A stretch of DNA of 62,544 nucleotides from NCBI GenBank assembly GCA_902786015.1, contig CADAAU010000016.1, forward strand, positions 1 through 62,544, read 5' to 3'. The DNA comes from an uncultured Coriobacteriaceae bacterium. GTDB taxonomy: Bacteria; Actinomycetota; Coriobacteriia; Coriobacteriales; Atopobiaceae. This document shows positions 8,357 through 17,601 of this stretch, one piece after another. Under the pieces are notes generated by a model that was not told where the DNA came from, ran no database searches, and saw only the letters and a list, made by a program, of their open reading frames with translations. Position 1 is the first letter of the stretch, and the number at the start of each line of letters is the position of its first letter. Position numbers and translations under genes: made by a program.

Positions 8357-9349
8357 ATGGGCGTAAACCTCAGCGGCCGTCATTTTCTTAAGCTTTTGGA
8401 CTTCACTCCGGCGGAGATTGAATACCTTATAGACCTTTCCGCCGACTTCAAGCAGCTCAAGCGTGCGGGTGTGCCGCATCGACACCTTGAGGGCAAGAAC
8501 ATAGTCCTCCTCTTTGAGAAGACCTCCACGCGTACTCGGTGCTCGTTTGAGGTTGCGGGCCACGATTTGGGCATGGGCGTTACCTATCTAGATCCGGCAG
8601 GCTCGCAGATGGGCAACAAGGAGTCCATTGAGGATACAGCGCGCGTTTTGGGCCGCATGTACGACGGCATCGAATATCGCGGGTTCGACCAGGCGATAGT
8701 GGAGGAGTTGGCGCGCAATGCGGGTGTCCCGGTATGGAATGGCCTTACCACTGAGTTCCACCCCACACAGATGATTGCCGACATGCTCACCGTGCGCGAG
8801 AAGTTCGGCCATCTGCGCGGACTCAAGCTCACCTTCTTTGGAGACGCGCGCAATAACGTTGCCAACTCCCTCATGGTGGTGTGTGCCAAGCTTGGCATGC
8901 GATTCTGTGCGTGTGGTCCTGTGGAAAACATGCCCGAGCCCGAGCTCGTTGAGCAATGTCGCATGATTGCGGATTGCACGGGTGGCGCTATCGAGCTTAC
9001 CGACTCGGTGGAGCAGGGTGCCGCCGGAGCCAACGTGCTCTATACCGACATTTGGGTCTCGATGGGAGAGCCTGCGGAGCTTTGGGAGGAGCGAATCAGG
9101 CTTCTCTCGCCGTATCAGGTAAATGCTGACGTTATGGCTAAGGCGGCGGATGATGCCATCTTCATGCACTGTTTGCCGAGCTTCCACGACACAAAGACCA
9201 CGGTAGGGGCCGACATCGCGCAGCGCTTCGGCATCAACGAGATGGAAGTCACCGACGAGGTGTTTGAGTCTCCGCGATCCGTCGTGTTCGACGAGGCCGA
9301 GAACCGCATGCACTCAATAAAAGCCGTGATGTACGCGACGCTCAAGTAG
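8357..9349 (+). CDS. arcB: Ornithine carbamoyltransferase
   Basis: 330 residues. Interconverts citrulline plus phosphate and ornithine plus carbamoyl phosphate. Carbamoyl-phosphate motif [13 protein letters not shown] near residue 57, the HPTQ motif in [12 protein letters not shown], the ornithine loop and the HCLP motif in [11 protein letters not shown]. The ATG at 8357 follows AAAGGA; a possible promoter is TTGTTC (8296) and TAAAGT (8318) with 16-base spacing. Its place after arcA suggests the catabolic role (ArcB), though an anabolic ArgF cannot be excluded by sequence. Confidence 0.93.
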   Translation: MGVNLSGRHFLKLLDFTPAEIEYLIDLSADFKQLKRAGVPHRHLEGKNIVLLFEKTSTRTRCSFEVAGHDLGMGVTYLDPAGSQMGNKESIEDTARVLGRMYDGIEYRGFDQAIVEELARNAGVPVWNGLTTEFHPTQMIADMLTVREKFGHLRGLKLTFFGDARNNVANSLMVVCAKLGMRFCACGPVENMPEPELVEQCRMIADCTGGAIELTDSVEQGAAGANVLYTDIWVSMGEPAELWEERIRLLSPYQVNADVMAKAADDAIFMHCLPSFHDTKTTVGADIAQRFGINEMEVTDEVFESPRSVVFDEAENRMHSIKAVMYATLK

Positions 9350-9373
9350 CGCAACACAAGCGTAAACGTGCCC

Positions 9374-9410
9374 GACGCACCCTCAGGGGATAATCCTCGG
9401 AGGGTGCGTC
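9374..9410. terminator. Bidirectional hairpin terminator
   Basis: Arms GACGCACCCTC and GAGGGTGCGTC around a 15-base loop, between the convergent arcB and DUF6541 genes. Confidence 0.7.
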
Positions 9411-9416
9411 ACCTGT

Positions 9417-11438
9417 TTATGGGTCGCAAATCTTGTAGAGTCGCATGTCGTCGCCCTCCGCAAGTACGATACTGAACCCGGGCGTATGGTCGTTGATGGC
9501 GCCAATGCCACGCCAACGCGGTTCATGCCAATCGTAGTATTGCCAGAGCCAAGACCCGTACTTGTAGGGAACGCCTTTGTCGAGCATAAGCACGTAGGTC
9601 GCACCCGTGCGACGGACGGCCTCCTGGACCGTTTCGCTTTGGGCGTAATAGCAAAGGCTCGTGCGGATGACGTTGGCATCGTAGGTAAGCCCTTGTGCAT
9701 AGATGTTTCGGTAGTAGGTGTTCATCCCCGTGGCGCCATATGCCCACACGCTTCCGTCGTTGGGGAAGTTTATGATGAGCGAATCGGGGGGAATTACCTC
9801 AAGGGCCCGTTTCACGAAATCGATTTCCTCGGTGGGGAAGATTTCTTCTTCGTAGCGCTCACGGACCAAGCTCGCCGCCTGTCCAAAGGGCAACTCGACG
9901 GGTTGCTCCATGAGGGGCATAGGCAGGCAGGGAAGATAGATGGAGACGACCAAGAGCACGAACGCCACGCGGCGTGCGCTGTGCAAACGCGGCTGCGGGC
10001 TGGAGGATACACGATGCGGCAGGATTGCGTTCAGACCGAGGGCCACAATGGGCATGAGATACAAAGACATATTCACGACCATGCGCCGCTTGTCTGAGTA
10101 CCAGAGTGCGGACAACCAGTGCTTGGCAAACCATACGTCCATGCGTGTGGCAAGGTAGCCCAAAAAGAAGAAGAGTACCGGCAGGAGGAACCAGCGGCGC
10201 TTCTTTTGTTTAAAGAGGGCTACGCAGCCCATGGCTACACACAAAATCATGCCGAACTGAATATTGGAGTCCGCGTACTGAATGCTAAACAAGCCAGTTA
10301 TGGCCTCAAGGAAGCCAACGCATTCGGTTTCGGTATAGCCAATGACCGAGCGCAGCATGGGAAGTTGGTAACAGGTGACCCAGAACGAGATAATCACGAA
10401 CGTGTAGCCCGCAAGCACCTCGATGCGCCGCCAGCCATATAAGGAATTCCAGATTACGTGGACGCCATACCAGGCCATAAAGACATACGCGGAGAACAGC
10501 GTGGTGGGGTGGGTAAGTGCCAAGGCACCAAAAGATACGAGGCAAGAGACCGCAAATGACGGCACGTGCTTGGTGAGTTCTCCATGCTCGATAAGGGCCA
10601 TAAGAGCGGCCATGGCACAGACCTGCAGCGATATGCCAAGCTGGTTGGGGTAGAGCGGACCGGTAAAGATGTAACTCCAAGGCCAGTTAACGAAACCCAT
10701 CATGGCGATGCCGCCCATGAGTATGGTACGCCTCCGACTGGGAAGGAGCACCCTCATGAAGGCATACGCGCCGAGGGGGAATACGACACACATGGAAATG
10801 GCAACGATTGCGTTGACGCATACCATGAGGTCGGAACCACTTACCAAGCTGGTAAGCACGACAAGGCACGTCCAGGCGCTGGGATAGAAGCCCGGTTCGT
10901 TGGCTATAGATTGAGCATAGGGGGGAGATGCCAAAAACGTGCTTGGGTGGAGGGAAGACCATTTGCCCGAGTCGAGAAACGAGCGAGCGAGATTCAAATG
11001 GGTGATGTTGTCGTGTCGTGTTGCGATTGCCCCAGCTTCAGGTAGTGCCAAAACAAATACCAGCACGCACAAGAGCGTGGCGATGGTGACGTAGAATACG
11101 GGCGCCGCTAAATCGAAGGGAATGGTGCGGCCAAAGAGCCTTAGGGGTTCCTTTTGGCTGAGGACTAGTTGGTCTGGCTTGCGATACTTGCTTGTTCGCG
11201 ATACGCCAAAGACGAGCGCCGCAACCGCCAAGGTCGGTACGGCAATCGTCAGGATGTTGCAGCCAATTCCAAGTCCGTAGTAAATGATCGGAAGGCTTGC
11301 GAAGACGAATACGCTATAGAGTGGAGCGCAAAAGAGGGCGAGAGCGCGCGAGAAGCGCATTCCCCTAAATAGTAAATACCCTGGTCCGTACAACAGGAGT
11401 AGGGCAACCAATGCTGCCCATAAGAAGCTTCCCCACAT
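9417..11438 (-). CDS. Large polytopic membrane protein, DUF6541-like
   Basis: About 673 residues with a dozen or so hydrophobic segments in the first two thirds (for example FLWAALVALLLLYGPGYLLF and VFYVTIATLLCVLVFVLALP) and a soluble C-terminal domain of about 150 residues. This layout, with the acidic YFTRNNA-like extracytoplasmic loops (GAIATRHDNITHLNLA), is typical of actinobacterial DUF6541 proteins, thought to resemble GT-C glycosyltransferases. Substrate unknown. I prefer the ATG at 11438; a TTG at 11456 is in frame. A GtrA-like protein acting on lipid-linked sugars lies about 3 kb away, which may or may not be related. Confidence 0.7.
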   Translation of the reverse strand: MWGSFLWAALVALLLLYGPGYLLFRGMRFSRALALFCAPLYSVFVFASLPIIYYGLGIGCNILTIAVPTLAVAALVFGVSRTSKYRKPDQLVLSQKEPLRLFGRTIPFDLAAPVFYVTIATLLCVLVFVLALPEAGAIATRHDNITHLNLARSFLDSGKWSSLHPSTFLASPPYAQSIANEPGFYPSAWTCLVVLTSLVSGSDLMVCVNAIVAISMCVVFPLGAYAFMRVLLPSRRRTILMGGIAMMGFVNWPWSYIFTGPLYPNQLGISLQVCAMAALMALIEHGELTKHVPSFAVSCLVSFGALALTHPTTLFSAYVFMAWYGVHVIWNSLYGWRRIEVLAGYTFVIISFWVTCYQLPMLRSVIGYTETECVGFLEAITGLFSIQYADSNIQFGMILCVAMGCVALFKQKKRRWFLLPVLFFFLGYLATRMDVWFAKHWLSALWYSDKRRMVVNMSLYLMPIVALGLNAILPHRVSSSPQPRLHSARRVAFVLLVVSIYLPCLPMPLMEQPVELPFGQAASLVRERYEEEIFPTEEIDFVKRALEVIPPDSLIINFPNDGSVWAYGATGMNTYYRNIYAQGLTYDANVIRTSLCYYAQSETVQEAVRRTGATYVLMLDKGVPYKYGSWLWQYYDWHEPRWRGIGAINDHTPGFSIVLAEGDDMRLYKICDP

Positions 11439-11468
11439 AGCTGCCGTTTCTCGCAATCGCGTTTTGCC

Positions 11469-11666
11469 TTAGTAACGATACCTCATAACGACGGCGGGCA
11501 GCTCATCTTTTCCAGCTATGTAGTCTTCGAGCGCATACTCGGGATCCTTGCCATGAAACAACGCGCAATTGCCGCAAAGGTCGCAGTTGGAGATGCAGAC
11601 GTAACGCGTGCGCACATATTCGCGCCGCTCCTCCTCGGAGGAATCATGGATGCTCGGTGCGCGCAT
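11469..11666 (-). CDS. Small cysteine-cluster protein, unknown
   Basis: 65 residues from an ATG with a good AGGAG site. Four cysteines lie in a tight group (VCISNCDLCGNCALF), looking like a metal or Fe-S knot, preceded by a charged helix and followed by YALEDYIAGKDELPA. I do not recognise the family. It lies downstream of trpB and upstream of the DUF6541 gene on the same strand, but a hairpin at 11721-11753 separates it from trpB. Confidence 0.6.
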   Translation of the reverse strand: MRAPSIHDSSEEERREYVRTRYVCISNCDLCGNCALFHGKDPEYALEDYIAGKDELPAVVMRYRY

Positions 11667-11720
11667 ATTCGTTTCTCCTTATTTGACGCGGGACAAATAC
11701 ACTTTTGCAATATGGCATGG

Positions 11721-11753
11721 TGTACCCTTCGGGAAAGCTCTCCGAAGGGTACA
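11721..11753. terminator. Hairpin after trpB
   Basis: Perfect 12-bp arms TGTACCCTTCGG and CCGAAGGGTACA around a 9-base loop, 11 bases past the trpB stop. No strong U-run follows, so it may be a weak terminator. Confidence 0.55.
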
Positions 11754-11764
11754 CGCGTCATTTG

Positions 11765-13171
11765 CTAGAGCTCAAGCCCTCCGGCTGCCTGCACTCCCGG
11801 TACGGCGGGGATAGTCGAGAAGCCCTGCTCAAGCTCCTCGTCGGTGGGGATGTGGTCGACCATTCGTCCCTCGTTGTACGCCTCGTAGGCGGTCATGTCA
11901 AAGTAGCCAGTACCAGTAAGGCCAAACAAGATGACCTTTTCTTCTCCGGTCTCCTTGCAAGCGAGTGCTTCGTCGATGGCGGCGCGGATGGCATGGGAGC
12001 TCTCGGGTGCGGGGAGAATCGTTTCGAGCTTGGCGAACTGCTCGGCGGCGGCAAAGACGTCAGTCTGCTTTACGGCGATGGCCTCGAGGAACCCGTCGTG
12101 CTTGAGCTGCGATATAACAGGGCTCATACCGTGATAGCGTAGGCCGCCGGCATGGTCGGGGCTGGGGATGAATCCGTTGCCGAGTGTATACATCTTGCAG
12201 AGCGGGCAGGTCTGACCCGTGTCGGCAAAGTCATAGGCAAAACGGCCGCGTGTGAGTGATGGGCAGCTGGCGGGCTCAACGGCAATAAAGCGCGTGTTGG
12301 GCTTGACGCCGGTGAGCTTGTCGCGCATGAAGGGTGCGATGAGGCCTCCCAGGTTGGAGCCGCCGCCGGCGCATCCGATAACCACATCGGGATATTCACC
12401 GAGCTCCTCGAGTGCGGTATAGCTCTCGAGGCCGATGACGGACTGGTGCAGCAGGACTTGGTTGAGTACGGATCCGAGTTGGTAGCGTCCGCGGTTCTCG
12501 GGAATGTGGAGCGCGCGTTCAACTGCCTCGCTGATGGCTGTGCCAAGAGACCCGGTCCGGTTCTCGGGATTCTCGAGCAACTTGCGACCGATTTCAGTCG
12601 TGTCGGACGGGGAGGGCGTGACGTTGGCGCCAAAGGTCTGCATCACCGAACGCCGGAACGGCTTTTGCTCATAGCTCGCGCGAACCATAAAGACGTCGCA
12701 GTCAAGGCCGTAGTGGGCTGCGGCCTCGGAAAGCGCGGTGCCCCATTGGCCCGCTCCCGTCTCGGTGGTAATGGTCGTCAGGCCTTGCTGGGCGGCATAG
12801 TAAGCCTGAGCAAGTGCTGAGTTGAGCTTGTGGGAGCCGCTCGTGTTGTTGCCCTCGAACTTGTAGTAGATCTTGGCAGGAGTTCCGAGTGCCTTCTCGA
12901 GGTTGTATGCGCGGCAAAGCGGTGACGGACGATACACCTTGTACATCTCTTGTACGCCTTCTGGGATGTCGAAGTAGCGTGTGTCGTCGTCAAGCTCCTG
13001 TTTGCAGAGCTCCTCGGCAAAGACAGGGGAGATGTGGGCAACCTCGGCCGGAATACCGTTGGGAAGCAGCATGTGCCCGGGCTTGTTGGGCATGTCGGAA
13101 CGAAGGTTATACCATTGGGTCGGAATCTGGGACTCAGAAAGATACGTGCGATATGGATCCTGCTTGGCCAT
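11765..13171 (-). CDS. trpB: Tryptophan synthase beta chain, TrpB2 type
   Basis: 468 residues. PLP enzyme that joins indole and serine into tryptophan. The PLP lysine is in NNTSGSHKLNSALAQ, the glycine loop in ETGAGQWGTALSEAA, and the phosphate-binding loop in GCAGGGSNLGGL. The N-terminal extension of about 80 residues and the overall length match the TrpB2 subfamily, which works without the usual TrpA contacts. The ATG at 13171 has AGGAGG upstream. No trpA or other trp gene is next to it, so it probably salvages indole or acts with a distant pathway. A T-box leader controls it; the longer ORF to 13261 reads into that leader. Confidence 0.92.
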   Translation of the reverse strand: MAKQDPYRTYLSESQIPTQWYNLRSDMPNKPGHMLLPNGIPAEVAHISPVFAEELCKQELDDDTRYFDIPEGVQEMYKVYRPSPLCRAYNLEKALGTPAKIYYKFEGNNTSGSHKLNSALAQAYYAAQQGLTTITTETGAGQWGTALSEAAAHYGLDCDVFMVRASYEQKPFRRSVMQTFGANVTPSPSDTTEIGRKLLENPENRTGSLGTAISEAVERALHIPENRGRYQLGSVLNQVLLHQSVIGLESYTALEELGEYPDVVIGCAGGGSNLGGLIAPFMRDKLTGVKPNTRFIAVEPASCPSLTRGRFAYDFADTGQTCPLCKMYTLGNGFIPSPDHAGGLRYHGMSPVISQLKHDGFLEAIAVKQTDVFAAAEQFAKLETILPAPESSHAIRAAIDEALACKETGEEKVILFGLTGTGYFDMTAYEAYNEGRMVDHIPTDEELEQGFSTIPAVPGVQAAGGLEL

Positions 13172-13214
13172 GATGAGCCTCCTTCTGACGCGTGCGCCGC
13201 GCCGTGCGGAGGAT

Positions 13215-13520
13215 GGGCAAACAAAAAACGCCCATCCTCGACCTATGGGTCTCGAGGACAAGCGCGTACGCCTGCGGTGCCACCTCGATTAGCGGGAAAT
13301 CCCGCTCGCTCTATGGAAGGCCGCCACCTTCCTGCTCTGTAACGGGAGCTCCCGTCGCGACTTCCACGGCATGCCGTTTCTTCGCGCCCTCGGCGGGTCC
13401 ATTATGCCTACCTGCTACTGCTCGGATCTCAGCTGCCCGAACTCTCTGTATGAGCCTCAGTCGGTTTTACTTCCGCCTCATTGGTTTGGTGACGCTATGC
13501 GATTGATTGAGTATGCTAAC
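13215..13520 (-). promoter_or_regulatory. T-box riboswitch (probably tRNA-Trp) upstream of trpB
   Basis: On the minus strand the highly conserved T-box core AGGTGGCACCGC is at 13285-13274, followed by an inverted sequence (CCTCGA with TCGAGG) and a T-run (GTTTTTTG) that form the terminator, then the trpB start. Upstream is a stem I-like region with an AGAGAG start. A TGG triplet in an AA-TGG-ACC context (13401-13399) is a reasonable specifier codon for tryptophan. The known mechanism is anti-termination when uncharged tRNA binds. The exact stem I pairing was not folded. Confidence 0.8.
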
Positions 13521-13609
13521 GACTCGGGAATTCTCTGTCCATACGCGAAACGACATAGAAACGAAGGGATAATGCAAAGACCTGCATAGAACGGCTGGCC
13601 CACGATTTT

Positions 13610-13985
13610 CAGTTTTGGGAAGTGACTTCGATCGTAAATCGGGTTTTGTGTGGTAGGGAGGCCACACGAAACGAAACTTCAGTTCAATCGTGGAGCCTGA
13701 GCAGAAATCGGGTTTTGTGTGGCTGAAAGGCCCACACGAAACGCTATCTCAGCTCAAAATGCCACACGAAAGGGAAATCCAGCTCAAAACCGCTCGTCAT
13801 GAGCCGAGATTGGGCTTTGTGTGGCTGAAAATCCCACGCGAAAGTCAATCTCAGCTCAGAGTCCCACACGAAACGAAATCTCAGCTCATCCGCGAGGACC
13901 TTGAGCACAGATCCGGTTTGGCGTGGCGTTATGAGCTGGATTTACGTTTCGTGTGGCATCTCGGCCCTCACCAAATACCATCCCT
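13610..13985. repeat. Cluster of direct and inverted repeats: CCACACGAAA ... TCTCAGCTCA
   Basis: No gene lies in 13520-14081. At least six copies of CCACACGAAA or its complement TTTCGTGTGG/TTTTGTGTGG occur, each followed or preceded within about 10 bases by a TCTCAGCTCA-like decamer or its complement (13670, 13728, 13767, 13830, 13865, 13950 approx). Units alternate strand, so adjacent copies form hairpins. The same family recurs at 18680-18885 beside trpS. A degenerate half of the GCAATCGATGGGG hairpin family follows at about 14018. Confidence 0.75.
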
Positions 13986-14081
13986 GCTTGGGTTCTTGTG
14001 AATGGCCGCGGAGCGCAATCGATGGGGAAGTACCCCACCGCCTGCAGCCGAGACTCGATGCTGTACAGTGCTGATTGCGGA

Positions 14082-14540
14082 TTAGGCAACGGCGGTCTGG
14101 CGTGCCGGTCGTTCGGCAAACACCCATTTGCGCTGGCCGTTGTAGTTGAGGAAGAAGAGACAGAAGTCCACGAATGGCTTTGCTTGCCATTCGGCGACCC
14201 CAAACCCCGTGTGTGCCATCCACACCCCAAGGCTCGATAGCGACAGAATGCTCAATTGGAGCAGGGCAAAACGCGGAAAGCTCTCACGCTTGCGGCGAGG
14301 AAGTTCCAAGCTACCGTTCTTGAACACTACCTTGTTGTTTATGAAGAAGTTCACGCTCATGGATACGCAACGTGCGATGCATGAGGCCAGCAGGATGCGG
14401 AGGAAGTCCGCGCCCACAAAGTGCTCGCGCAGGACGGCAAAGAGGGTCCAAGCGACGAGTTGGTCAACGAGCGTGCTCGCCATGGAGGAGCACGCGAAGC
14501 GCCCGAAGCGCCAAAGTGATGTCTGTGTTTTATTACTCAT
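14082..14540 (-). CDS. GtrA-like membrane protein
   Basis: 152 residues from the ATG at 14540, with four hydrophobic segments and the family pattern RFACSSMASTLVDQLVAWTL at the N-terminus, FFINNKVVFKNG after the second segment and NYNGQRKWVF at the end. GtrA-type proteins are thought to move polyprenyl-linked sugars across the membrane for cell-surface glycosylation. It stands alone here, without a glycosyltransferase next to it. A longer ORF to 14588 is open but lacks a better ribosome site. Confidence 0.8.
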   Translation of the reverse strand: MSNKTQTSLWRFGRFACSSMASTLVDQLVAWTLFAVLREHFVGADFLRILLASCIARCVSMSVNFFINNKVVFKNGSLELPRRKRESFPRFALLQLSILSLSSLGVWMAHTGFGVAEWQAKPFVDFCLFFLNYNGQRKWVFAERPARQTAVA

Positions 14541-14600
14541 AGTGCGAGGTATGCTAACAGTATTATTGCGTGAACACAGAAAGTGCACGTAAACAAAACA

Positions 14601-14629
14601 GCTCCCCCAAAGAATGCCTTTAGGGGAGC
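14601..14629 (-). terminator. Intrinsic terminator of the Bax inhibitor-1 family gene
   Basis: On the minus strand GCTCCCCTAAA pairs with TTTGGGGGAGC (one mismatch), followed by TGTTTTGTTT. It begins 23 bases past the gene's stop codon. Confidence 0.7.
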
Positions 14630-14651
14630 CGTAGGAAGCTATATAAGATCG

Positions 14652-15326
14652 CTAGTCGCGACTCATGATCCGCAGGACGCGCAGGAGAATATTGATGATG
14701 TCGATAAAGATGTCGGCGGCATAAAAGATGGCGTTTGGTAGCGTGGGTTGGTCGTTTGTCATGCAGTATGAGTCGTATCCCAAGAATCCGCAGAACAGGA
14801 AGATGGTGATGTAGTCAAAGATCGTCTGGTTCATGTGGAAGAAGAGCGTGCAGATGAGCTCGGCAATAATCAGCGCGATGAGACTTCCAACAAGTACGCC
14901 GCCGATGCGAGAGAAGAATTCGGGGAACAGAACTCCCAAAACAAGGAAGATGCCCGAAATACAAGCGGTAACGGCAAATGCATAAGCGATGGTGGCCTGG
15001 GTGTAACGCTGCAGGGTGAGTGCCAAGGTTGCCCCAAAGGTGAGGGTAAAGATGAGGAAGCCACCGGCAGACATCCCTACGTTCTGCTTGGACTTGCCGG
15101 ATGACATGACGCCAAGTCCCACGAAGGTGAGGATGACAGTGACGATGTATCCAATCATGTTGCCGCCACTCAGGAAGGGTAGGCGGCCGCTTGCAGCGAG
15201 CAGGTACTCACCCCAGGTGATGAGGAACGCGACGGTGAGTATGCCGAACGTTAGGGCGTTATAGGCACGTCGGCTGATGGCGGACGCAGCGGATTGCTGG
15301 CCAGCCATGGAGATCTGTCTATCCAT
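14652..15326 (-). CDS. Bax inhibitor-1 / YbhL family membrane protein
   Basis: 224 residues, seven hydrophobic segments. The family ends with an aspartate pair used in pH-gated calcium leak in studied members; here the late motifs are DYITIFLFCGFLGYDSYC and FIDIINILLRVLRI. The ATG at 15326 has GGAAG upstream; the ORF to 15362 lacks support. Stands alone, divergent from htpG. Physiological role in bacteria is not known. Confidence 0.85.
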   Translation of the reverse strand: MDRQISMAGQQSAASAISRRAYNALTFGILTVAFLITWGEYLLAASGRLPFLSGGNMIGYIVTVILTFVGLGVMSSGKSKQNVGMSAGGFLIFTLTFGATLALTLQRYTQATIAYAFAVTACISGIFLVLGVLFPEFFSRIGGVLVGSLIALIIAELICTLFFHMNQTIFDYITIFLFCGFLGYDSYCMTNDQPTLPNAIFYAADIFIDIINILLRVLRIMSRD

Positions 15327-15408
15327 GGTCTTCCTTTCTGTGGTTCCCGCGCTTACACGCATGTACAGACGTATTGATTATTGTACCCATTTAGGGAGTT
15401 GAGAAACA

Positions 15409-15438
15409 TTGTTTAGCCCCTAGATTCTTGGGTATAAG
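15409..15438 (+). promoter_or_regulatory. Probable promoter of htpG
   Basis: TTGTTT at 15409-15414 and TATAAG at 15433-15438 with an 18-base spacer. I see no CIRCE element. Confidence 0.35.
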
Positions 15439-15473
15439 GAATCTGTTTGCTCGCAATCGAAGGAGAGGAATCC

Positions 15474-17459
15474 ATGAAGCAGTTTCGCACCGAGAGCAAG
15501 AAGCTCCTTGACCTTATGGCCAACTCCATCTACACCAATCGCGACATCTTCTTGCGTGAGCTTGTTTCGAACGCGTCCGACGCCATCGACAAGCTCACGT
15601 TCTTGAGTCTTACCGACAACAGCGCAAGTCTGGCCGACGAGGACTTGGAGATTCGCCTGTCCTACGACAAGGATGCTCGCACCATCATGGTTTCGGACAA
15701 CGGCATTGGCATGACCGCCGAAGAGATGGAAGAGAACCTAGGCACCATCGCGCATTCCGGCTCCGAGGAGTTCAAACAGGCAAACGGCGAGGCACAGGGT
15801 TCCGAAGTCGACATCATCGGTCAGTTCGGCGTGGGCTTCTATTCTTCGTTCATGGTTGCCAAGCAAGTGCGCGTCGTGTCCCGTGCATTTGGTTCCGACG
15901 AGACCTACGTGTGGGAGTCCGACGGTGCCGAGGGCTACACCATCGAGAAGGCAGACGAGCAGCGTGCCACCCATGGTACCGACGTCATACTGACGTTGCG
16001 TGACGAGCCCGAAAAGGCGACGGGCGAGGATGAGGAAGCCGAGCAGGGCTTTGACACTTATCTGAGCGAGTGGGGCCTGCGCGACCTTATTACACGTTAC
16101 TCTAACTACGTACGTCACCCAATCCGCATGATGGTCACCAAGAGTCGCCAGCTGCCCAAGCCCGAGGATGCTCCCGAGGACTACACTCCCGAGTACGAGG
16201 ATTACGAGGAGCTCGAGACCCTCAACTCCATGACGCCCATTTGGCGCAAGCGCAAGCAGGACGTCGAGCAGGACGACTACGACGAGTTCTACAAGTCCAC
16301 CTTCCACGACTGGGATGCGCCGGCGCGCACGATTCCCTTCCATGTGGAGGGCACGCTCGACTACTACGCGCTTCTCTTCGTGCCCGGCCGCGCACCGTTT
16401 GACCTTTACAGCAAGGATTACGAGAAGGGTCTAGCGCTTTACTCCTCCAACGTCATGATTATGGAGAAGTGCTCCGATCTGTTGCCCGACTACTACAACT
16501 TCGTGCGTGGCGTGGTCGATAGCCCCGACGTGAGCCTCAACATCTCGCGTGAGACCCTGCAGCAGAACCGTCAGCTTCGCATCATGGCCCGCTCGGTCGA
16601 GCGCCAGATTACGCGCAACCTGCAGGACATGCGTGACAACGACCGCGAGGAATACGAGAAGTTCTTCGAGAACTTTAGTCGCGGCCTTAAGTTTGGCATC
16701 TACAACAGCTATGGTTCCAAGGCTGATCCTCTGGCCGACCTGCTCCTGTACTGGTCGGCTCGTGAGGAAAAGATGGTCACCTTCGCAGAGTACGTGGCTG
16801 CTATGCCCGAGGGCCAGGAGGCCATTTACTACGTTGCCGGTGACTCCCGCGAGCGCATGGCAAAGATGCCCATCGTAAAGACCGTGCTCGACAAGGGCTT
16901 CGACGTGCTACTGTGTACGCAGGATGTAGACGAGTTCACCTTCCAGGCCATGCGCACCTATCGTGCCGCCGCCATCGCAGGTGACTCCGAGAACAAGGGC
17001 CAGGATGCCCGTGACCTCGAGCTCAAGAACGTTACTTCTGGCGACCTCGACCTTGCCTCCGACGAGGAGAAGGAGGAGGCCCAGAAGGCCACGACCGAGC
17101 ACGAGGATCTTTTCTCGGCTCTGGCTGGCAAGCTTGGCGACAAGGTCGTGAAGGTCGCGGCTGCTGCGAACCCCTCTGACGCACCCGCTCGCATCACCAC
17201 GGAGGGTCCGGTCTCACTCGAGATGGAGCGCGTGCTCGCGCAAGGCCCCGAAGGCATGGAAGCTCCCAAGAGCCGCCGCGTGCTCGAACTCAACGTTTCG
17301 CACCCTGTGTTCCAGAAGCTCGTTGCCGCCCAAGAGGCGTCCGACGACGAGAAGCTCGCGCTGTATGCTGGCCTTCTGTACGATCAGGCGCTGCTCGTCG
17401 AAGGCCTGCCGGTGGATGACCCGGTGGCCTTTGCCCAGAACGTCTGCAGTCTGATGTAA
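15474..17459 (+). CDS. htpG: Chaperone protein HtpG (Hsp90)
   Basis: 661 residues, a normal length for bacterial Hsp90. The N-terminal GHKL ATPase shows LVSNASDAIDKL, DNGIGM and GQFGVGFYSSFMVA; the middle domain has the catalytic-loop arginine in NISRETLQQNRQLR; the C-terminal domain forms the dimer. Works in the cytoplasm as an ATP-driven client-folding clamp. The ATG at 15474 follows GAAGGAGAGG; the ORF start at 15447 is not needed. Followed by a strong terminator, so monocistronic. Confidence 0.95.
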   Translation: MKQFRTESKKLLDLMANSIYTNRDIFLRELVSNASDAIDKLTFLSLTDNSASLADEDLEIRLSYDKDARTIMVSDNGIGMTAEEMEENLGTIAHSGSEEFKQANGEAQGSEVDIIGQFGVGFYSSFMVAKQVRVVSRAFGSDETYVWESDGAEGYTIEKADEQRATHGTDVILTLRDEPEKATGEDEEAEQGFDTYLSEWGLRDLITRYSNYVRHPIRMMVTKSRQLPKPEDAPEDYTPEYEDYEELETLNSMTPIWRKRKQDVEQDDYDEFYKSTFHDWDAPARTIPFHVEGTLDYYALLFVPGRAPFDLYSKDYEKGLALYSSNVMIMEKCSDLLPDYYNFVRGVVDSPDVSLNISRETLQQNRQLRIMARSVERQITRNLQDMRDNDREEYEKFFENFSRGLKFGIYNSYGSKADPLADLLLYWSAREEKMVTFAEYVAAMPEGQEAIYYVAGDSRERMAKMPIVKTVLDKGFDVLLCTQDVDEFTFQAMRTYRAAAIAGDSENKGQDARDLELKNVTSGDLDLASDEEKEEAQKATTEHEDLFSALAGKLGDKVVKVAAAANPSDAPARITTEGPVSLEMERVLAQGPEGMEAPKSRRVLELNVSHPVFQKLVAAQEASDDEKLALYAGLLYDQALLVEGLPVDDPVAFAQNVCSLM

Positions 17460-17486
17460 GACCAGACCCCCAACAGGGAAATGCCT

Positions 17487-17527
17487 TCGCGCGGCACAAG
17501 CGAACCGGGTTCGTTTGTGCCGCGCGA
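17487..17527 (+). terminator. Strong hairpin terminator after htpG
   Basis: 19-bp arms (17487-17505 and 17509-17527) with a single G.T-type mismatch and a 3-base loop, 28 bases past the htpG stop. Confidence 0.7.
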
Positions 17528-17601
17528 CTCTGTGCCTACCATGCTCTGTATCGTGTACAATGTCTAGGCTTAGACGTACATGCATATCGAAAGGACCTTT
17601 C

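Noticed and set aside
13610..13985. Possible CRISPR array
   Set aside because: Units are bipartite, alternate in strand and have irregular spacing; no cas gene nearby.
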